A stretch of DNA of 16,720 bases from Bacillota bacterium (GTDB lineage: Bacteria > Bacillota > Clostridia > Christensenellales > CAG-138): positions 1 to 16,720 of the forward strand of contig JAEXTB010000336.1 in assembly GCA_023453725.1 (NCBI GenBank). Direction: 5' to 3'. Shown piece after piece: positions 1 through 6,725 of the stretch. The notes beneath the pieces were generated by a model. That model did no database searches. It was not told where the DNA came from and worked only from the letters and a program-made list of their open reading frames with translations. How positions within the stretch are numbered: the first letter of the stretch is position 1; the number at the start of each line of letters is the position of its first letter. The position numbers and the translations under genes are program-made.

Positions 1-516
1 GCCTTCCGCCTTCATGGGGTTGTTGACAATGTAAGAAGTAAACAGCGAGACAATGTAATTGAGCATGATCGCGACAATGACTTCATTTATTTTCAGTTTC
101 GCCTTAATAAACCCGATCAGAGAACCAACGAGCCCGCCCGCAAGCATACCGGCGAGTATGGCCGCAAGAAGCACAAGGATGCGGGGAAGTCCGTTCAGCG
201 CAAGGGCCACGGCTGCGCTGGCCAGCGCGCCAAGGTATAGCTGCCCTTCCCCGCCGATGTTGAATATGCCCGCTTTGTTTGCAACCGCGAATGCAAAGCC
301 CGTAAACATCAGCGGAATGCTTTTGCTCAATGTGTTTGCAATGGCATTGGCGGAGCCAAACGCGCCATCGAGCATGGCGTCAAACGCTTTAAGCGGCTCA
401 TATCCGGCAATGAGCATGACGACCGCCGCAACAACGAGCGAAAGCACGATTGCCGCAAAGGAATATATCAGCTGGGTCAACACCGGATTGAGGCGGGTTC
501 TGTTTTTTTCAGGCAT
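1..516 (-). CDS. ABC transporter permease, nucleoside/simple-sugar type (partial, C-terminus outside window)
   Basis: Inner-membrane subunit of an ABC importer; only the first 172 residues lie in the window and the frame is open at the edge. Residues 1-13 are charged and cytoplasmic. A hydrophobic segment follows at about 14-37, with more at about 66-79, 92-108, 112-136 and 144-164. FNIGGEGQLYLGA (about 85-97) and the NEVIVAIMLNY stretch (about 144-154) are typical of the YufP/NupP branch of the BPD_transp_2 permeases, which work with BMP-type binding proteins. The start ATG (516-514) follows a purine-rich site (GGAAGGAAAGGGGGA) and overlaps the end of the ATPase gene by 8 bp (ATGCCTGA), so translational coupling is likely. 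A second permease gene usually follows in this family and would lie beyond the window. Nucleoside is inferred from the family; the substrate cannot be read from the sequence. Confidence 0.9.
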   Translation of the reverse strand, partial: MPEKNRTRLNPVLTQLIYSFAAIVLSLVVAAVVMLIAGYEPLKAFDAMLDGAFGSANAIANTLSKSIPLMFTGFAFAVANKAGIFNIGGEGQLYLGALASAAVALALNGLPRILVLLAAILAGMLAGGLVGSLIGFIKAKLKINEVIVAIMLNYIVSLFTSYIVNNPMKAEG

Positions 517-2014
517 TGGCGTTTCCCCCTTTCCTTCCGGCCATTAACAGGCTGATGGTTTCGGTATCGTAGTCTTCCGCTTTTCTTACATCCATCAGCT
601 CACCCTTATACAGCACGCCCACAGTGTCGCTCAACTGGAAAATATCCGAAAGTTCTGCGGAAATAAGAAGAATGGCAGCGCCTTCGCTTCTAAGGCGAAG
701 CAATACGCTATGGATATATCGAATGGCACCGATATCCAGCCCGCGCACCGGCTGGCACGCAAGTACAAACGGCGGCGCTTTTCCCACCTCGCGCGCGAGC
801 ACGAATTTTTGCTGGTTGCCGCCGGATAGGGACCCCACGCTTTGCTGGGTATCCACGGCGCGCACGTCAAACTCCCGCATCATGCGCTGCGCGCAGGCCT
901 TGACATGCTGTTTCCGGATCATTCCCCGGCATACATACTGCGCGTCGTATTGGTTGCCAAGCAGATAATTGTCCTGAAGTGAAAACCCGCACAGGAGCGC
1001 CTGCTTGAGGCGATCCGACGGAATATATGCAAAATTTAAGTCCCGCCGTGCCTTGGGCGGTTTGTTCATCAGATCCATATCGTGGTACAGGAGTTTTCCT
1101 GTCTTGCTACGGCAAAGGCCCATGACGAGTTCTTCGAGTTCCTGCTGGCCGTTGCCTTCGACGCCAGCAATGCCGAAAATCTCTCCCGCATGCACTTCAA
1201 ACGATACCAAAGACTGCGCATTGGGCAGCAGCCGCACATCCTGCACGCGCAGTACAGCATGCCCCCGCTGGACCGCAGGCTTCTCCATTTCAAGGTTTAC
1301 GTCATACCCCACCATCAGCCTGGCAAGTTCCTCGGCGGATGTATCCGCCGTCTGCACCAGCGCTACAGATTTTCCGCCGCGCAGTATGGTGACTCGGTCT
1401 GAGACTTCCATGGTTTCCTTGAGCTTATGGGTAATAAAAATGATGGTCTTTCCCTGCGTACGCATGTCCTTCAGAATAGAAAGGAGCTGCTCTGCCTCTA
1501 TGGGCGTGAGCACCGCAGTGGGTTCATCCAATATGATAATTTCAGCGCCCCGATAGAGTGTCTTCAATATTTCAACGCGCTGCTTCATGCCAACGGAAAG
1601 GTTGCACACAAGCGCGTCCAGGTTTACATCAAAGTGGTATTGATCGGAAAGTTTCTGTACAGTCTCCCGCGCGGCTTTTTTATCTATGACAATCTTGCCC
1701 GGCTCACTGCCCAATATGATATTTTCCAGGCAACTCAAATTGTTGATGAGCATAAAGTGCTGGTGCACCATGCCGATGCCAAGCTGAAAGGCCGTGCGTG
1801 GATTCATTTGTCCCACGGGCTTGCCGTTGATCTCCACCGTTCCCTCTTCAGGGCGGTACAATCCGAACAGCACTTTCATCAGGGTGGATTTTCCCGCCCC
1901 GTTTTCGCCCAAAAGACAGTGGATCTCGCCTTTGTTGACTTCAAAATCGATATGGTCGTTCGCGGTCATGTTATGAAAGCGCTTGGTAATGCCGCGCATG
2001 TTTACTGCCAGCAA
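509..2014 (-). CDS. ABC transporter ATP-binding protein with two ABC domains (nucleoside/simple-sugar import)
   Basis: Cytoplasmic ATPase that powers the neighbouring permease; 501 residues, two fused ABC modules as in YufO/NupO and RbsA-type proteins. First module is complete: Walker A GENGAGKS (about 36-43), Q-loop at about 85, signature LSVGMKQ (about 139-145), Walker B ILDEP (about 161-165) and switch His about 196. Second module is degenerate in the usual way for this family: its P-loop reads GVEGNGQQ (about 284-291) with no GKS/T, while the signature LSGGNQQ (about 396-402) is intact and the Walker B region reads PVRGLD. This implies one main catalytic site. I chose a TTG start at 2014: it sits 6 nt after AGGTGG, whereas the in-frame ATG at 2029 (506 residues) has no ribosome binding site and would itself contain that AGGTGG. 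It lies downstream of the binding-protein gene across a 117-nt gap with a hairpin, and overlaps the permease. Confidence 0.93.
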   Translation of the reverse strand: MLAVNMRGITKRFHNMTANDHIDFEVNKGEIHCLLGENGAGKSTLMKVLFGLYRPEEGTVEINGKPVGQMNPRTAFQLGIGMVHQHFMLINNLSCLENIILGSEPGKIVIDKKAARETVQKLSDQYHFDVNLDALVCNLSVGMKQRVEILKTLYRGAEIIILDEPTAVLTPIEAEQLLSILKDMRTQGKTIIFITHKLKETMEVSDRVTILRGGKSVALVQTADTSAEELARLMVGYDVNLEMEKPAVQRGHAVLRVQDVRLLPNAQSLVSFEVHAGEIFGIAGVEGNGQQELEELVMGLCRSKTGKLLYHDMDLMNKPPKARRDLNFAYIPSDRLKQALLCGFSLQDNYLLGNQYDAQYVCRGMIRKQHVKACAQRMMREFDVRAVDTQQSVGSLSGGNQQKFVLAREVGKAPPFVLACQPVRGLDIGAIRYIHSVLLRLRSEGAAILLISAELSDIFQLSDTVGVLYKGELMDVRKAEDYDTETISLLMAGRKGGNANA

Positions 2015-2020
2015 AAGGAC

Positions 2021-2026
2021 CCACCT
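2021..2026 (-). promoter_or_regulatory. Ribosome binding site that decides a TTG start
   Basis: AGGTGG on the minus strand, 6 nt before TTG at 2014-2012. It lies inside the open frame downstream of the ATG at 2029, which has only CAATACGAA in front of it. This favours the TTG as the true initiator of the ATPase. Confidence 0.6.
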
Positions 2027-2072
2027 CATTTCGTATTGTAAGCAATGCGGCCTCCGCCGAATGCGATCGTTT

Positions 2073-2118
2073 TCTAAAAGAGGAAAGACCGGCCGGCGTA
2101 TTCTATCACGCCGACCGG
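2073..2118 (-). terminator. Hairpin with U-rich tail between binding protein and ATPase (attenuating terminator)
   Basis: An 11-bp GC-rich stem (2108-2118 pairing with 2089-2099, one G-U wobble) with an 8-nt loop lies 13 bp after the lipoprotein stop codon. On the minus strand it is followed by TCTTTCCTCTTTTAG, a broken rather than continuous U tract. Such a leaky terminator or RNA 3'-end stabiliser is common after the binding-protein gene of ABC operons and would give more binding protein than ATPase. That effect is inferred. Confidence 0.7.
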
Positions 2119-2131
2119 CCGAATTTCACGT

Positions 2132-3268
2132 TTAGCCGATGGCGTTTGCCGATACGAATGCGTCAACTTCTTCAAGCGTTGTGGGAATAACGAGACTGCC
2201 GTCCTTGATCTTATCTTTCAGAGATTCAATGAGGGCAACGTCTTCATCGCTTACTTTGATGTTGCTGCCTTCGAGCGTATAGCCTACGCCGTCATCCTTT
2301 ACACCAAGCACTGTGGTCGTGCCGACTGCGAGGTTGTTGTCCACACATGCGGCCTTCACGATTTCAAACGCTGCGGTATCCACGCGCTTCAACATGCTGG
2401 CGACGATATGATCGGGATCGAGCACGTTCTGGTTGGAGTTGACGCCGATGGCCTTAAAGTTCTTTTCCTTCGCAGCCTGGAATACGCCAAGGCCGGAACC
2501 GCCTGCAGCGTGGTAGATAATGTCTGCGCCCTTGTCAAACTGGCTGAGCGCGATTTCTTTTGCGGTGGTGGTGTCACTGAACGGGTTGTTGCCGCTGACA
2601 TAATCGGTAAACACATTGATGCTGGGGTTTACAAGCTTTGCGCCAGCCTGGTAACCGGCATTAAATTTGATGAGGAGGGGAATTTCAAGCGCTGCGATAA
2701 ATCCGAGCTGGTTGTTGTCCGCAACGCCATATGCTGCCGCATTCTTCTTCATCAGGCCCGCGAGAGCGCCGACAAGGAAAGAGCCTTCTTCTTCCTTGCA
2801 GGTGTAGTTCGCAATGTTGTCACCCGTTACTTCGCCGTCAATCAGGGCAAATTTCTGGTCCGGGAATTCGGGAGCGACTTTGGTAAGAGGATCGACCTGG
2901 TCAAAGCCGACGCAGACGATAACGCCGTATTCGCCGGAGCTTGCCATATCGCGCATGATGAGCTCAAACTCGGAGATCTGCTTGGGTTCTGCATAGTCAA
3001 AGGAAATGCCGAGGTCGCTTTCTGCCTTCTTCATGCCCGCGTAGACAAGATCATTGTAGGATTGATCGCCAAGTCCGCCGACGCCGAGTATGCAAGCCGC
3101 CTTCATGGTGGAACCTGTCTGTTCGGGCTGTTCAGTTTGGGCTGTCTGCTCGGGCGCAGCCGTGGAAGCCGCAGGTGCCGAGGGGCTGGACGCACCGGGG
3201 GCAGCGCAGGAAACCAGCATGCCGCACACAAGCAGCAGGGCAAGCACCATAACCGTAAGCTTTTTCAT
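2132..3268 (-). CDS. BMP-family substrate-binding lipoprotein of an ABC transporter
   Basis: Extracytoplasmic binding protein (378 residues) of the Med/BmpA/PnrA family, which in characterised members binds purine nucleosides. Signal peptide: MKKLTVMVLALLLVCGM followed by lipobox LVSC, so Cys21 should be lipid-modified and anchor the protein to the membrane. A Ser/Pro/Ala/Gln linker runs to about residue 55, then the periplasmic-binding-like domain begins with GVGGLGDQSYND (about 64-75), equivalent to the G-x-x-D-x-S/Y-N segment of the family. Other family-like stretches are VIVCVGFDQV, FALIDGEV and IYHAAGGSGLGVFQAA. The start ATG at 3268 has GGAGG 7 nt upstream; an in-frame codon 18 nt earlier would put the ribosome binding site inside the gene. 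First gene of the operon with the ATPase and permease, with its own promoter about 130 nt upstream. The exact ligand is not readable here. Confidence 0.95.
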   Translation of the reverse strand: MKKLTVMVLALLLVCGMLVSCAAPGASSPSAPAASTAAPEQTAQTEQPEQTGSTMKAACILGVGGLGDQSYNDLVYAGMKKAESDLGISFDYAEPKQISEFELIMRDMASSGEYGVIVCVGFDQVDPLTKVAPEFPDQKFALIDGEVTGDNIANYTCKEEEGSFLVGALAGLMKKNAAAYGVADNNQLGFIAALEIPLLIKFNAGYQAGAKLVNPSINVFTDYVSGNNPFSDTTTAKEIALSQFDKGADIIYHAAGGSGLGVFQAAKEKNFKAIGVNSNQNVLDPDHIVASMLKRVDTAAFEIVKAACVDNNLAVGTTTVLGVKDDGVGYTLEGSNIKVSDEDVALIESLKDKIKDGSLVIPTTLEEVDAFVSANAIG

Positions 3269-3347
3269 GTTCTTTCCTCCGTTCAAACTTCAAATGTAAT
3301 CCTGCCGCCAAAGCGTACAACAAAAGCAGCTTGGGCCAAATCATTTT

Positions 3348-3363
3348 TGTACCACGCTGTACA
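3348..3363. repeat. Inverted repeat TGTAC-N6-GTACA in the bmp leader
   Basis: Arms TGTAC (3348-3352) and GTACA (3359-3363) separated by 6 nt, about 35-50 nt downstream of the predicted transcription start of the binding-protein operon. It could be a small operator or a weak hairpin; short arms make a chance occurrence possible. Confidence 0.35.
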
Positions 3364-3404
3364 TTATTTATACAAGTTTCGTCTTGGAAGCAAGATTTGT
3401 CTAA

Positions 3405-3433
3405 ATCATAGCATGCACAAAACAGTCCGTCAA
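3405..3433 (-). promoter_or_regulatory. Sigma-A-type promoter of the BMP/ABC operon
   Basis: On the minus strand: -35 TTGACG (3433-3428), 17-nt spacer, -10 TATGAT (3410-3405) preceded by TGC, giving an extended -10. Each hexamer matches consensus at five of six bases. The predicted start is near 3398, giving a leader of about 130 nt before the lipoprotein ATG. I do not recognise a riboswitch in the leader. Confidence 0.75.
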
Positions 3434-3504
3434 TAGCATTTATCGCGCTTTATGTTCGGGAAATTTCGAATATTATACTGTGAAACCCCCTTTTAAATTG
3501 ATCT

Positions 3505-3520
3505 CACTTATACCTAAGTG
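3505..3520. repeat. Inverted repeat CACTTA-N4-TAAGTG with adjacent half-site
   Basis: Perfect 6-bp arms (3505-3510 and 3515-3520) with 4-nt spacer TACC, followed by another CACTT at 3524-3528 just before TTGTATAAT. The form suits a helix-turn-helix regulator site about 70-85 bp upstream of the bmp -35 element. No binding protein can be assigned. Confidence 0.35.
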
Positions 3521-3538
3521 AATCACTTGTATAATATA

Positions 3539-3562
3539 GCCCGAGCATTTCCAAGCTTGGGC
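3539..3562. repeat. Hairpin-forming inverted repeat in the spacer
   Basis: 8-bp arms GCCCGAGC (3539-3546) and GCTTGGGC (3555-3562) with one G-U pair on one strand and an 8-nt loop; the palindrome CCAAGCTTGG (3551-3560) overlaps one arm. Neither side has a real U tract, so it is a poor terminator. Confidence 0.35.
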
Positions 3563-3799
3563 ACAATCTTTGTCGGCATATAGATACATTCCGTCGCCCA
3601 TATTCGTACAAAACCACCTACGCTTCTCATACGCTCCTATTCATGAAACTTATGTACATGTTTCTGCGCAACTTGTACAAATTACTTTTTGTGCAACCTG
3701 CTCCAAAGCAACCACGTTCCAGCACTGTTGTATAATCTTGCCTTTACCGCTCATGCTCGAGCATTCCTGCGGAAAATCAGGAACGCACAGCACGAATCT

Positions 3800-3815
3800 G
3801 CACAATTGATTGTGC
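3800..3815. repeat. Palindrome next to the MocR stop codon
   Basis: GCACAAT (3800-3806) and ATTGTGC (3809-3815) with a 2-nt centre, ending 1 bp from the MocR stop codon. An alternative pairing of GATTGT (3808-3813) with ACAATC (3821-3826) overlaps it. No U tract follows, so it is either a protein-binding palindrome or a weak 3'-end structure. Confidence 0.3.
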
Positions 3816-3816
3816 C

Positions 3817-5226
3817 TCAGACAATCAAAGCCGGTTCTTTCTCCTGCAGTTCCCGGCAGCAGGCGCGGATAGACAAGAGACCGCGCTCAAGCGCTTCCGC
3901 ATCGCCTGGAGAAGACGTTGCAATCCGGATATACGAGCCGTTCCCCGCATCGCCCAACGAAAACCGTTCGGACCCGTATACGCTTACTCCGCGTTTTGAA
4001 AGGAGTGCCTCAAACAGCTTTCCGGTACAGGGTTTGGGAACAGGAAACCACTGATAAAAGGAGACAGGATGAATCATGTGACTGGTATCGCCCAGCAGTT
4101 TTGCGTAAACCCGGTTGCGCTCCACGGAGCGTTCGCGTTTTTTACACATCACTTCCAAGTGCAGCCCGTTGTGGATAATCTCCGCTGCAATTTCATTGTT
4201 GAAGGACGGCGTTTTTAAGTTGAGGCAGTATAGCCCCCTCTCAAGGGCTGCACGGTATTGTTCCGGGAACCCCAGCGCCGCCACCCGAAGACCGCCGCTG
4301 ACGGATTTTGAAAGCCCGTTGATATATACCGTCTGTTCCGGGATAAGGCTTGCGATCGGCTGGCGCTGCTGTTCCGCCAAGAATGCATAGCTGTCGTCTT
4401 CTAACAGGATGAGCTGCTGCTGCGCAATCACGCGGGCAAGCTCACGCCTGCGTACTTCGTCAATTTCAAGGTTTGTCGGATTACTGCACGAGGGCATGAG
4501 GTACACACCCCGAATTTCGTTGAGCTTGCACGCTTTCTCCAATTCCCCCGGGTCCATCCCCGCCTTATCGCCCTTGATGGGCACAAGCTGGATATTAAGC
4601 ATGTTTGCAAGATTGATAAAGTTGGGATAGGTATAGGGATCCACCGCGATCCGGGTGCCCGCATAAAACAGCGATGCAAGCGTTACGGAAAGCGCATTTT
4701 GCGCACCCGCAGTAAGAATAACGTGCCCTACGTCCGCTTCATAACCGGACTGCTGCATCCATTTTCTTATCATGCTCCGCTGGTATGGGGTACCAAGGGG
4801 ATGGCTGTAATCAAAATAACGTTCCGCAAACGGCCGTGCAAGGAGCTCTGCGCCAATGCGGCAGACCAAAGCATTGTCCTCGTCGTACGGGCGGACAATG
4901 CCCATCTCAATTGCACATTCTTCGGGCTTGCCCATCATCGGGGGATGCGCCCCCACATGCGGTGAAACAAACGTCCCCCGGCCCACCCCGGCATAAATCA
5001 GGCCTTTGCGTTCGCAAAGCTGGTAGGCGCGCGTAATTGTGCTCAAATTCAGATCCAGATAATCCGCAAGTTCCCGCTGCGGAGGAAGCTTTGTATTTTC
5101 TTTAAGGCGGCCGGCTTGAATATCCCGTTCCAGCTGGTCCGCCAGGGAAAGGTAGATGGGATGCCTGAGGCTTTCCTTTTGCGGCTTCCATGTCATATGG
5201 TACTGTTCAAACGAATTTATGGGCAT
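3817..5226 (-). CDS. MocR/GabR-type PLP-binding transcriptional regulator
   Basis: Regulator of 469 residues that joins a GntR-type winged helix to an aminotransferase fold, the MocR/GabR subfamily; these usually sense PLP or PLP plus an amino compound. The DNA-binding part is at about 22-88 (HPIYLSLADQL, LPPQRELADYL, LSTITRAYQLCERKGL, GVGRGTFVSP). The fold-type I part starts at about 120: ILTAGAQNALSVTL (170-183), CSNPT (247-251), LEDDSY (275-280) and the PLP lysine in NGLSKSVSGGLR (Lys307), so cofactor binding looks intact. Start ATG 5226 is 7 nt after AGGCGG; a second Met at residue 11 has no such site. It is divergent from the decarboxylase operon across 114 bp that holds repeats. By analogy with GabR it probably controls that operon and perhaps itself; this is inferred. 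A palindrome but no clear terminator follows it. Confidence 0.93.
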   Translation of the reverse strand: MPINSFEQYHMTWKPQKESLRHPIYLSLADQLERDIQAGRLKENTKLPPQRELADYLDLNLSTITRAYQLCERKGLIYAGVGRGTFVSPHVGAHPPMMGKPEECAIEMGIVRPYDEDNALVCRIGAELLARPFAERYFDYSHPLGTPYQRSMIRKWMQQSGYEADVGHVILTAGAQNALSVTLASLFYAGTRIAVDPYTYPNFINLANMLNIQLVPIKGDKAGMDPGELEKACKLNEIRGVYLMPSCSNPTNLEIDEVRRRELARVIAQQQLILLEDDSYAFLAEQQRQPIASLIPEQTVYINGLSKSVSGGLRVAALGFPEQYRAALERGLYCLNLKTPSFNNEIAAEIIHNGLHLEVMCKKRERSVERNRVYAKLLGDTSHMIHPVSFYQWFPVPKPCTGKLFEALLSKRGVSVYGSERFSLGDAGNGSYIRIATSSPGDAEALERGLLSIRACCRELQEKEPALIV

Positions 5227-5256
5227 ATGCGTACCGCCTTTTCCCGTTTATAAAAA

Positions 5257-5307
5257 TGTATGCCATACAATATTGCCATTGAAACCATGCAATATGAATC
5301 ATACAAT
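5257..5307. promoter_or_regulatory. Candidate MocR operator: CATACAAT-type repeats
   Basis: Between the divergent regulator and decarboxylase genes. A perfect palindrome TGTATG-C-CATACA lies at 5257-5269. CATACAAT occurs at 5264-5271 and again at 5300-5307, same orientation, 36 bp apart. A one-mismatch copy, CATGCAAT, lies at 5286-5293. The last copy covers the -10 hexamer of the decarboxylase promoter, and CATGCAAT lies in its spacer. GabR is known to use ATACCA direct repeats separated by a few helical turns, so the geometry fits a MocR-family site. The link to this regulator is inferred from position. Confidence 0.6.
5279..5307 (+). promoter_or_regulatory. Promoter of the decarboxylase-aminotransferase operon
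   Basis: -35 TTGAAA (5279-5284), 17-nt spacer, -10 TACAAT (5302-5307); five of six bases match consensus in each hexamer. The predicted start is near 5314, giving a leader of about 27 nt before the ATG at 5341. A repeat of the candidate operator sits on the -10, which would suit repression or promoter remodelling by the MocR protein. Confidence 0.75.
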
Positions 5308-5340
5308 GTAAACATTATACGGTCAACAGGAGTGAAACAC

Positions 5341-6711
5341 ATGGAAACGAAGAGCGCATATTTACACTTGCTGGGGCAGGCACAAAAGTACGCCGCCGCA
5401 TATATCCAGGGCATAGACGACATGCCCGTGTTTCCCAAGGAGGAGGCGATTGCGGCGCTCGGCGCGTTTGACGAGCCGCTTCCTGCCGCTTCTTCCGATC
5501 CCTCAGATGTGCTGCGCCTGCTGCATACAGTCGGCGCGCCCGCTACGGTGGCACAGACCGGAGGGAGATATTTCGGCTATGTCACCGGTGGGGTTTATCC
5601 CATCGCGCATGCGGCAGATTGGCTCACATCCACCTATGACCAAAACGCAGCGCTCTACCTGATGTCCCCACTGGCCTCCAAGCTTGAGGCTGTGTGCGAA
5701 GCATGGGTGACTGAACTGCTAGGTCTGCCCAATGGCACCGCAGCCGGATTTGTCAGCGGTTCGTCTAGCGCCATCCTCTGCGCACTTGCCGCCGCGCGCA
5801 ACTCACTTCTGCTAAAGCAAGGGTATGATGTGGCGCAGGAAGGGCTAAGAAACGCGCCGGAGTTACGCGTTGTACTGGGCGAGCAGGCGCATGCCTCCGT
5901 ATTAAAGGCGCTCTCCCTGCTCGGCATCGGAAAAAGAGAACTTATCCTCGCCCCCGTGGACGCCATGGGACGTATCCAGGTGGATGCGCTGCCCCCTCTT
6001 GATGAAACGACGCTGCTGATCTTACAGGCGGGCAACGCAAACGGCGGCGGGTTTGACCCGATTGACGAATTATGCGACTTGGCGAACCAAAAAGGCGCTT
6101 GGGTGCATGTGGACGGCGCGTTTGGGTTATGGGCCGCCGCATCGCACAGGCAGCGGCACTTGACCGCAGGGCTTGAGAAAGCCGATTCCTGGTCCGCGGA
6201 CGCGCATAAGACGCTCAACACCGCCTATGATTCCGGCATTGTGTTATGTAAGCACCGCACCGCGCTTTCAGGAGCGCTGCAGGCCTCAGGCGGCTATCTG
6301 CATTTTAGTGAAGAACGTGACGGTATGCGCTATACGCCGGAAATGTCCAGGCGTTCCCGCGCAATTTCGTTGTGGGCCACCATAAAGCAACTGGGGGCAT
6401 CAGGCGTTGCGGAACTTATCGACCGTCTGTGCGACCATACTGCCTACTTTGCGCAGGAGTTGCAACGGCAGGGGTTTATCATCGTCAATCCCCCCTGTTT
6501 TAACCAGCTCATGGTAAAATGCGAAACGCCGGATGAGACCCGGCAGGTGCTGCGCGAAGTACAAGGCAGCGGCGTATGCTGGTGCGGCGGAAGCGTCTAC
6601 CATAACGAGCCGGTCATACGTGTGAGCGTTTGCTCCTACCGTACCACGCGTAACGATATCGAAAAAAGTGTTGCGGCGTTTGTACAGGCAGAAGCCAACG
6701 GCATGGCATAA
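5341..6711 (+). CDS. Group II PLP-dependent decarboxylase family protein
   Basis: Cytosolic fold-type I PLP enzyme of 456 residues, in the family of aromatic L-amino acid, tyrosine and glutamate decarboxylases. Visible landmarks: the GGRYFGYVTGG substrate-loop region (about 74-84), phosphate-binding SGSSSA (139-144), the His stacking on the cofactor in QAHAS (His184), Asp in WVHVDGAFG (Asp258), which bonds the pyridine nitrogen, and the Schiff-base lysine in DAHKTLN (Lys290). All key residues are present, so it should be active. I chose ATG 5341 because AGGAG lies 8 nt upstream; the frame is open further upstream, but that would cross the promoter. It is followed after 14 nt by an aminotransferase whose ribosome binding site overlaps this stop codon. 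The likely reaction is amino acid to amine, but some relatives act on other substrates and the substrate cannot be told from sequence. Confidence 0.88.
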   Translation: METKSAYLHLLGQAQKYAAAYIQGIDDMPVFPKEEAIAALGAFDEPLPAASSDPSDVLRLLHTVGAPATVAQTGGRYFGYVTGGVYPIAHAADWLTSTYDQNAALYLMSPLASKLEAVCEAWVTELLGLPNGTAAGFVSGSSSAILCALAAARNSLLLKQGYDVAQEGLRNAPELRVVLGEQAHASVLKALSLLGIGKRELILAPVDAMGRIQVDALPPLDETTLLILQAGNANGGGFDPIDELCDLANQKGAWVHVDGAFGLWAAASHRQRHLTAGLEKADSWSADAHKTLNTAYDSGIVLCKHRTALSGALQASGGYLHFSEERDGMRYTPEMSRRSRAISLWATIKQLGASGVAELIDRLCDHTAYFAQELQRQGFIIVNPPCFNQLMVKCETPDETRQVLREVQGSGVCWCGGSVYHNEPVIRVSVCSYRTTRNDIEKSVAAFVQAEANGMA

Positions 6712-6725
6712 GGAGGGAGACTACT

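Larger units (their letters stand above)
3434..3816. other. Gene-free AT-richer spacer between the BMP operon promoter and the MocR gene
   Basis: About 380 bp without a supported gene on either strand. It is visibly AT-richer than its surroundings and contains several small inverted repeats (3505-3520, 3539-3562, 3800-3815) and three copies of the octamer TTGTAYAA (3527-3534, 3673-3680, 3728-3735). TATAAT-like hexamers occur on both strands (minus 3477-3472; plus 3530-3535 and 3731-3736), but none has a convincing -35 partner. The longest open frame (plus, from 3570) starts with TTG, lacks a ribosome binding site and looks like nothing known. It may hold upstream regulatory sites for the BMP operon or a small RNA, but nothing decisive is visible. 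Confidence 0.5.

Noticed and set aside
1427..2041. Plus-strand open frame (204 codons) opposite the ATPase
   Set aside because: It mirrors the first ABC module; no ribosome binding site and no recognisable domain.
3269..3400. Purine riboswitch in the bmp leader
   Set aside because: I could not find the conserved core and loop pairing of the purine aptamer by eye.
2408..3436. Long plus-strand open frame (342 codons) opposite the BMP lipoprotein
   Set aside because: It is the antisense of a gene with clear lipobox, ribosome binding site and family motifs, and its product shows no recognisable domain.
3570..3809. 79-codon plus-strand frame in the intergenic spacer
   Set aside because: TTG start without ribosome binding site, odd composition, and no promoter that fits.
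5260..5340. N-terminal extension of the decarboxylase upstream of 5341
   Set aside because: The extension would be coded across the promoter and repeats, while AGGAG sits correctly for ATG 5341.
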